Positions 1 to 5,107 of a DNA stretch of 5,107 bases are shown in pieces (the first letter of the stretch is position 1; each line of letters opens with the position of its first letter). The stretch covers positions 1 to 5,107 of the forward strand of contig JAUPKT010000010.1 in NCBI GenBank assembly GCA_030837305.1, read 5' to 3'. The notes under the pieces were generated by a model. The model was not told the DNA's origin. It worked only from the letters and a program-made list of their open reading frames with translations, and made no database searches. A program made the position numbers and the translations under genes. The DNA comes from Thermodesulfobacteriota bacterium (GTDB taxonomy: Bacteria > Desulfobacterota > Desulfomonilia > Desulfomonilales > Desulfomonilaceae).

Positions 1-2048
1 CGAGTTTCCTTGAACTTGGCCACGTATTGCGTTCCGTCAATATTGGACTCGGCAAGGCGAAATATCTGGAGACAATTCAGCACTGGGTTTCTCAGGATGA
101 CCTTGAGTCGAGGAGTCTCGCACATTGGGACGATGAGGAGCAAGGTGCATCAAATGACTACCGAGACCGCGAGCATCCCATTTCGGCAGAGTCCGAGAAC
201 CTTCAGAGTTTCCTTGAACGTCTCATTGAGATATCAGACTTCTCATACTTGTCAGCCAGGGAATGTTTGCAGAATATTAAGGTCTTTATCTCCCAGGTGG
301 CGCGATCAACCAATGAATTTGACAACTATGCCAGGCTGGCCATTCTCGAGGAATTAGAATCTCTCCTTTCCCTTCTCAATGCTGAATCCGATTCCGTGAC
401 ATTCGATATTTCGGAATGGGTTGACGACATGCCGGGTCAGATACGGATACTTGGAAGCGGACCGAAACCAGGGTGTCTGCATGTATCACATCTTTCATCA
501 GGAGGGCATTCGGGCAGACAAAACATCTTCATCATTGGACTTGATGACCAAAGATTCCCGCATACAAAATCAGGGGACCCTCTTCTCTTGGATGATGAGA
601 GACACAAGATCTCTTCGTCTCTGGCAACTTCCCACAGAAACCGATACCGCGAGATTCAGAACTTATCGGCACTCTTCGCTCGACAGACCGGGAAGATGAC
701 TCTCAGCTATTCCTGCAAAGCACTGCGGGATGATTCGCCAAGGTTCCCCAGTAATGCAATCCTTACCACAGTAGGAATCATCTGTGCGCGTTCCTCCAGA
801 GGTGCATCTGAGCTTTCCACAGTGTTTTCATCGCCGGTATCGTTCGTACCCCAGGACGAGAAATGCTGCTGTTCCATCGACGAATGGCTGATGAGAGCGG
901 TCATCAATCGTGGGAACGAGGATGCGAGAATCGTGCTTCATGAATGTTTTCCTCATATTGAAAGGGGTTTTATTGCCTGCGCTGCACGAGCGAGTGACAC
1001 GTTCACGGCTTTCGACGGGAAACTTGACTATGCACCCCGAGTGCTGGATCCCACATCTTTTGTTGGTCCGGTCCTATCCACCAGTATGCTGGAGACCATG
1101 GCCAAGTGCCCCCTGAGTTATTTCTTCAAATACATCTTGCGCATCCAAGAACCGGACGAACCGGGGATGGACACCTCACAATGGTTGGATCACTTGGGCA
1201 TTGGAAGACTTCTTCACGAGGTGTTTCATGTCCACATTGTGGAACTCATGACAGAGGCACGCCTGCCCGTTGCCGACCGAGATGCACCGAGGCTTTTTCG
1301 AATTCTGGACCATCAGGTTGAACGTTATAAGAGATTGTATCCGCCTCCCAACCTGAGTTTTTTCGAGCGACAAAAAAGGATCTTGTCCCAGGCCTGTAGG
1401 GTTTTCCTGGTGGAGGAAGAAATAGCGTGCCGTAACGTGACCCCTCGATTTGCCGAGATTTCAATTGGCCTGTCTTCGGGGGATCGGCCCAGCGAGATAG
1501 ATCAAGAAACAGCGGAGGAGATTGAGATAGCGCCGGGGCGGGTTGTGAGAATCCGTGGTCGGGTTGATCGCATCGATGAAGAAAGCCGTGACAGGAAGAA
1601 TGATTTTATCGTTTGGGACTATAAAACAGGGGGAACGTACCGTTACCGCACATCGGATACGTTCCATCAAGGTCGCAATCTTCAGCATGCCATATACATA
1701 GCCATGACAAGGGCACTCCTGAAGAAAAAGATTTCCCCGGAGGCCCGCGTGACGCGTTTTGGATACTACTTCCCCGGTAGTCAAAGCCGCGGCATCAGGC
1801 TGATGATAACAAGCGACGTGGTCGATGACGGCTTAAGTATAGTCGACGCACTTTGCAGCATGATGGCTGACGGAACCTTTCCGGCAACGAACAACAGCAA
1901 AGAAGATTGTACGTTCTGTGACTATGCGACGATCTGTGGCGACATCGAAACCGTGGCTGCACAATCCCGGTCCAAGCTGAACAATTGCCGGAATGCAGAG
2001 TTGGAAAAATTCCGTCTCTTACGCGAAGAGGGCGCAGGCATCAGATGA
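1..2048 (+). CDS. addB: AddB-like helicase/nuclease subunit with PD-(D/E)XK domain and Fe-S cysteines, 5' partial
   Basis: Predicted AddB subunit of an AddAB-type ATP-dependent double-strand-break resection nuclease acting in the cytoplasm. The frame is open from the first full codon at position 3 (681 codons, then TGA), so the true start lies upstream; AddB proteins are usually about 900-1170 residues, so several hundred N-terminal residues, including any Walker A, are missing. Seen in order: a helicase-fold remnant with IFIIGLDDQRFP (525-560) and a LSYS element (702-713), standing where UvrD motifs V and VI would lie; STSMLETMAKCP (about 1080-1112) with the first cluster Cys at 1107; GRLLHE with His at 1215; GRVDRID with Asp at 1566; WDYKTGG with Asp 1617 and Lys 1623; QGRNLQHAIY (1668-1697), the usual Q-x-x-x-x-Q-x-x-x-Y element; then C-x2-C-x5-C with Cys codons at 1908, 1917 and 1935. 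In Bacillus AddB the same one-plus-three cysteine arrangement binds a 4Fe-4S cluster that staples the nuclease domain. All catalytic positions are present, so the nuclease is inferred active. The stop overlaps the start of the addA-like gene. Alternative label: generic PD-(D/E)XK nuclease family protein; RecC is unlikely because the nuclease site and cysteines are intact. Confidence 0.85.
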   Translation, partial: SFLELGHVLRSVNIGLGKAKYLETIQHWVSQDDLESRSLAHWDDEEQGASNDYRDREHPISAESENLQSFLERLIEISDFSYLSARECLQNIKVFISQVARSTNEFDNYARLAILEELESLLSLLNAESDSVTFDISEWVDDMPGQIRILGSGPKPGCLHVSHLSSGGHSGRQNIFIIGLDDQRFPHTKSGDPLLLDDERHKISSSLATSHRNRYREIQNLSALFARQTGKMTLSYSCKALRDDSPRFPSNAILTTVGIICARSSRGASELSTVFSSPVSFVPQDEKCCCSIDEWLMRAVINRGNEDARIVLHECFPHIERGFIACAARASDTFTAFDGKLDYAPRVLDPTSFVGPVLSTSMLETMAKCPLSYFFKYILRIQEPDEPGMDTSQWLDHLGIGRLLHEVFHVHIVELMTEARLPVADRDAPRLFRILDHQVERYKRLYPPPNLSFFERQKRILSQACRVFLVEEEIACRNVTPRFAEISIGLSSGDRPSEIDQETAEEIEIAPGRVVRIRGRVDRIDEESRDRKNDFIVWDYKTGGTYRYRTSDTFHQGRNLQHAIYIAMTRALLKKKISPEARVTRFGYYFPGSQSRGIRLMITSDVVDDGLSIVDALCSMMADGTFPATNNSKEDCTFCDYATICGDIETVAAQSRSKLNNCRNAELEKFRLLREEGAGIR
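2026..2048 (+). promoter_or_regulatory. Ribosome-binding region and ATGA stop/start overlap between the two subunit genes
   Basis: The addB-like stop TGA (2046-2048) sits inside ATGA starting at 2045, so the downstream gene has no intergenic leader. Upstream purine-rich bases could serve as a Shine-Dalgarno site: AAGAGGG at 2026-2032, rather far from the start (12 bases), or a short AGG at 2036-2038, six bases away. Neither is strong. This suggests that addA is translated mainly by ribosomes finishing addB (termination-reinitiation), which would help keep the subunits near equal amounts. The overlap is seen directly; the coupling is inferred. Confidence 0.6.
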
Positions 2049-5000
2049 CAAGCGAGCTTACACCATCAGACGGCTTACAACGCAAGGCAATTCTTGAGGA
2101 CCTTGACAAGACCATGCTGGTGGAAGCAGCAGCGGGGACTGGAAAGACCACAAGTATGGTGGCCAGAATGGTACGTTTGCTGGCCACCGGTAGATGCACC
2201 CCGGAAAGAATCGCAGCCGTCACATTCACCAGAAAGGCAGCGGCAGAATTACGATTACGCTTTCGTGCTGCACTGAAGGACAGAATCGAACAGCATAGTC
2301 CGGTTGAACGAGAGAAGATCCGGCAGGCAATCCTGAGGTCCGATAGTTGTTTCATCGGCACCATTCATTCCTTTTGCGCATATCTTCTCAGGGAACGCCC
2401 TATAGAGGCAGGGATTTCTTTGAGCTTCCAAGAAATTGACGACGCGGAAGACAAGGTACTGCTTCAGGAGGCCTGGACTGAGTACGTAGAGGGTCTTTAT
2501 GAACGCCAAGATCAAATTCTCCAAGATCTCCAGCGAGTTGGGGTTGAGATCGAGGAACTCAAGACTTCCTACGTTAAGTTGTGTGATTTCCAAGACATTG
2601 AAGAATGGCCGATGGACCCAGTGCCTTTGCCTGACCTGGAATGGGCCAGACAGGCATTAACGGAATATGTTCGTCACATGGAAAAGCTGCTTCATCACTT
2701 TCCGGTGCGTCCTCACCGAGATGATTTGATGAATCTTTATGAGATTGTGGTGCTCATGCACAGGCAATCGAGGAACTTGAGGCGCACCGATGAATTCATG
2801 GAGATATTGGACAAGTTTAGAAACAAGAGGGGTGTGGGCAAAAGGTGGCCGGAGGGAGTTGCCCAGTGCAAGTCCGAAACGGAACGCCTGAGGACATTCA
2901 TTGAGGGAACTGCGGAGCCCGTTTTGAGGATCTGGAGACAGCATCGGTATGAATTGCTCATGAGCGTCGTCCTTGCCGGAGTCACTACATATCAGCATCT
3001 CAAAAGAAAAAAAGGGAAACTTAATTTTCAAGATCTTCTCTTGTTCACAGCCAAGATGCTCAAGGATCACAGTTCCGTGAGGACTTACTTCAGAAATCGT
3101 TTCACTCATGTCTTGATTGACGAATTCCAGGACACGGATCCGATACAAGCAGAAGTCATCATGTTGCTCACGGCGGAAGATCCTTCGATGAGGGATTGGA
3201 AAAAATGTCGCCCCGTGCCTGGTTCGCTTTTTGTTGTGGGAGATCCAAAGCAGTCCATTTATCGATTTCGTCGTGCCGACATCGTGACCTACAACCATGT
3301 AAAGAGCATCATCTCATCCAGCGGCGGGAAACTCGTAACCTTGTCGGCGAATTTTAGAGCATTAGAGCCCTTGATACACTGGGTGAATCGTGCGTTTGAG
3401 GATGCATTCAAGTGTCTTCCACGCGAAGCTTCACCGGACTATGTGGCGCTTCAGCCTGTGAAGACAGCGTCGGGGAATGAAAGGCTCTGCGGCGTTCGTT
3501 GTGTGCGAATTCCGGAAGGTTTCTCCACGGTGGACAAAGTTGTCTCGTACGACGCGGAGGCAATTGCCTGTTTGATTGCTGAGATATTGGATAGCAAGTT
3601 GCAGATATGCGATTCGCCTGCTGAGAATGCCGGAGGAAATACCCGAGATGTCAACCCGAGTGATTTCTTGATCATTACGCCTCGTCTCAAGAACCTCCAG
3701 GTTTATGCGAAGGCACTACAGGATCGAGGCATTCCCTTCGAAGTCACCGGCAGCACAACCCTCAACGAGGTTCCTGAACTCTCACTTCTCAACTCCCTCC
3801 TTGCTGCTCTGTTGGAGCCGCACAACCCTGTACGGTTGGTAGAGGTTCTCAGGGGTCCTTTGTTCGGAGTGAGCGATCCCGAATTGTACGAATTCAAGAG
3901 GGCCGGCGGGCAGTTCTGTTTTTACTCCGTCATCCCATCGAACCTGCCGGAGACCCTGAGAGATTATCTGGACAATGCCTTCGCGCGCTTGAAAAGATAC
4001 CGAATTTGGCTTGCGAAGATGCCTCCCGCGACTGCCCTGGAAAAGATCCTTTACGACTTAGGTCTTGCTCTGCGATCTGGGCTTACCGCAGCGGGCAACA
4101 TGAATGCCGGCGGACTTTTCAAGGCCATTGAATTGCTTCGTGTGTCTCAGACTAATCTGATTACTCTCCATGATTTTCAGAAATCACTGCAGTCTCTGGT
4201 TACAAAAGAGGCAGAGTATGACACCATGCCGGCTCTTGCTTCGAAAGCCTCGTCGGTGAGACTCATGAATCTGCACAAGGCCAAGGGTCTCGAGGCCCCG
4301 TTTGTTTTTCTCGCGGACCCCACCGGCAGTTTCGACCATGAGCCCCTTATTTACATAGACAGATCGAGAGATAAGGTGAAGGGTTATGCGGCATTGCACA
4401 CGAGACGCGGCCTGTCTGCTAAGCCGTCGATCCTTGCAGAACCAGTGGGCTGGAATGAGCTGGTTCATCAGGAAAAATCCTTCCAGAAAGCTGAATTCTT
4501 GCGATTTCTTTACGTGGCTGCAACAAGGGCGGGCCACATGCTCACCATCTCACTGCCGACAAAAAAGTCGAAGAATCCTTGGGCATTTTTTGAGTCAAGC
4601 ATGCAAGGCGTCCCCGAATGGATTCCCACCAGCCCGGCAAAAGAGACCCTTTCTCCTCAGGAGAGCACCTCGTGCGGCGAGGTCGAGAGAGTTCAAGAAG
4701 AGATTCAACGCCGTTGGTCAGTCGTTCGAGAAAGATCCTTTGAGTCAACCGGAGTTAAAGCCAGAAACGTTGTCTCAGAACAGGGTGTTGCCCATCATCA
4801 AAAGGGTGGAACGGAATGGGGAACTGTGATCCACTACCTCCTGGAGACTGCGATGAAAGAACCCTATGTGAGTTTGGAGAAAGCTGCTCGTAGCGCCCTT
4901 ACCGAAAACGGTTTGGACGTTGGGCTGACGTCCAATTGTATGGAGGTAGTAACCAGAGTCATGGGATCGGAAATATGGAAGAGAGTTCGAGCATCGCGCA

Positions 5001-5107
5001 GGGTCCTCGTGGAGACGCCCTTTCAGACTCTTGACCAGACATCTTCGGGTACAGGCCCTGAGAAACCCTTGCTCCTGCGGGGAGTCATCGATCTCGTTTT
5101 CGAAGAA
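2045..5107 (+). CDS. addA: AddA/RecB-like UvrD-family helicase-nuclease subunit, 3' partial
   Basis: Predicted motor and second nuclease subunit of the AddAB-type complex: an ATP-driven 3'-5' DNA translocase that unwinds broken ends. I read 1021 codons in frame without a stop to the window edge. Motifs by residue: Q12 (LQRKAI); Walker A AAAGTGKTT with K34; motif Ia AVTFTRKAAAELR (58-70); GTIHSFC (105-111); LNFQDLL (326-332); Walker B DEFQDTDPIQ (359-368); motif III GDPKQSIYRFRRAD (399-412); motif IV LSANFRA (433-439); a GPLFG element (604-608); motif V MNLHKAKGLEAP (741-752); motif VI LYVAATRA with R828 as arginine finger. Residues about 112-325 would form domain 1B. A C-terminal nuclease domain begins near GTEWGTVIH, with H930, and continues to GVIDLVFEE, with D1016; by analogy with E. 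coli RecB these match H956 and D1067. The expected D-x-K element lies past the edge. The ATG at 2045 is chosen because it overlaps the upstream stop (ATGA) and puts Walker A about 30 residues in, as in the family. Motifs II and III (DEFQDTDP, GDPKQ) look RecB-like, but the partner gene is AddB-like, so I call it AddA; recB is the alternative name. Confidence 0.85.
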   Translation, partial: MTSELTPSDGLQRKAILEDLDKTMLVEAAAGTGKTTSMVARMVRLLATGRCTPERIAAVTFTRKAAAELRLRFRAALKDRIEQHSPVEREKIRQAILRSDSCFIGTIHSFCAYLLRERPIEAGISLSFQEIDDAEDKVLLQEAWTEYVEGLYERQDQILQDLQRVGVEIEELKTSYVKLCDFQDIEEWPMDPVPLPDLEWARQALTEYVRHMEKLLHHFPVRPHRDDLMNLYEIVVLMHRQSRNLRRTDEFMEILDKFRNKRGVGKRWPEGVAQCKSETERLRTFIEGTAEPVLRIWRQHRYELLMSVVLAGVTTYQHLKRKKGKLNFQDLLLFTAKMLKDHSSVRTYFRNRFTHVLIDEFQDTDPIQAEVIMLLTAEDPSMRDWKKCRPVPGSLFVVGDPKQSIYRFRRADIVTYNHVKSIISSSGGKLVTLSANFRALEPLIHWVNRAFEDAFKCLPREASPDYVALQPVKTASGNERLCGVRCVRIPEGFSTVDKVVSYDAEAIACLIAEILDSKLQICDSPAENAGGNTRDVNPSDFLIITPRLKNLQVYAKALQDRGIPFEVTGSTTLNEVPELSLLNSLLAALLEPHNPVRLVEVLRGPLFGVSDPELYEFKRAGGQFCFYSVIPSNLPETLRDYLDNAFARLKRYRIWLAKMPPATALEKILYDLGLALRSGLTAAGNMNAGGLFKAIELLRVSQTNLITLHDFQKSLQSLVTKEAEYDTMPALASKASSVRLMNLHKAKGLEAPFVFLADPTGSFDHEPLIYIDRSRDKVKGYAALHTRRGLSAKPSILAEPVGWNELVHQEKSFQKAEFLRFLYVAATRAGHMLTISLPTKKSKNPWAFFESSMQGVPEWIPTSPAKETLSPQESTSCGEVERVQEEIQRRWSVVRERSFESTGVKARNVVSEQGVAHHQKGGTEWGTVIHYLLETAMKEPYVSLEKAARSALTENGLDVGLTSNCMEVVTRVMGSEIWKRVRASRRVLVETPFQTLDQTSSGTGPEKPLLLRGVIDLVFEE

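Noticed and set aside
27..29. TTG at 27 as the start of the AddB-like gene
   Set aside because: The frame is open upstream to the edge (SFLELGHV precedes it), and the protein already lies in the middle of the helicase-like half, so this is an internal Leu codon of a 5'-truncated gene.
10..357. Forward open frame of 115 codons overlapping the AddB-like gene
   Set aside because: It is out of frame with the AddB reading and has no motif; a shadow of the real gene.
1461..1784. Antisense 107-codon frame opposite the AddB nuclease core
   Set aside because: It runs opposite GRVDRID and DYKTGG, which are under clear coding constraint on the + strand; no independent signals.
1..2048. RecC as the identity of the first gene
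   Set aside because: RecC has a degenerate nuclease fold without the D/D-x-K site and lacks the one-plus-three cysteine set; both are intact here.
2103..2108. TTGACA resembling a -35 box near the start of addA
   Set aside because: No -10-like element occurs about 17 bases downstream (GC-rich Walker A coding sequence), and it is inside the coding region.
2657..3298. Antisense open frame of 213 codons inside the addA-like gene
   Set aside because: It lies wholly opposite strongly conserved helicase sequence (Walker B, motif III) in the + frame; its protein shows no recognisable motif, and no promoter or ribosome-binding site sets it apart. Best read as a coding shadow.
4386..4829. Forward open frame of 147 codons in another frame, overlapping motif VI and the nuclease start of addA
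   Set aside because: The +2-frame protein here carries conserved LYVAATRA and GTEWGTVIH motifs; the alternative product is Arg/Lys/Ser-rich and low in recognisable features.
1..5107. CRISPR array, tRNA/rRNA, insertion sequence, attachment site or rho-independent terminator
   Set aside because: The whole window is accounted for by two overlapping coding frames with conserved motifs; no regularly spaced repeats, inverted terminal repeats or GC stem followed by a T run were seen.

Overview
The window holds two long, tightly packed protein-coding genes on the + strand and essentially nothing else. The first is the 3' part of an AddB-like helicase/nuclease subunit (open from the left edge to the stop at 2046-2048). 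The second is the 5' part of an AddA/RecB-like UvrD-family helicase-nuclease, from the ATG at 2045 to the right edge, with 1021 codons read without a stop. The genes overlap by four bases (ATGA), as expected for translationally coupled subunits of one heterodimer. Both run off the window, so neither the start of addB nor the end of addA can be described.

Layout: positions 1-2048 carry the addB-like gene. It contains the end of the helicase-like half, then a complete PD-(D/E)XK nuclease domain with the four cysteines of an iron-sulfur staple (codons at 1107, 1908, 1917 and 1935). Positions 2045-5107 carry the addA-like gene. It contains a full set of superfamily 1A helicase motifs (Walker A to motif VI, residues about 12 to 829) and the first half of a C-terminal RecB-type nuclease domain, which the window cuts before its D-x-K element. 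I see no RNA gene, mobile element, CRISPR array, terminator or credible promoter. The only non-coding bases would lie outside the window.

Together the two products should form an AddAB-type enzyme that resects double-strand DNA ends, loads RecA for recombinational repair and, in many bacteria, degrades linear foreign DNA. Interesting details are a motor subunit whose motifs II and III read more like RecB than Bacillus AddA although its partner is AddB-like with an intact nuclease, a distinctive glycine/serine/histidine stretch where the partner's motif V would lie, and an in-phase A7 run in addA where a -1 slip would end translation after three further codons.

Base composition is roughly balanced (GC near one half by eye), and AGA/AGG arginine codons are common beside CGN. 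The protein style resembles uncharacterised AddAB-like pairs of Desulfobacterota, Nitrospirota or Acidobacteriota. This is an impression, not a search result, and the source could equally be a metagenomic lineage. I do not see evidence for a wholly new system; this is a divergent member of a known DNA-end-processing family.
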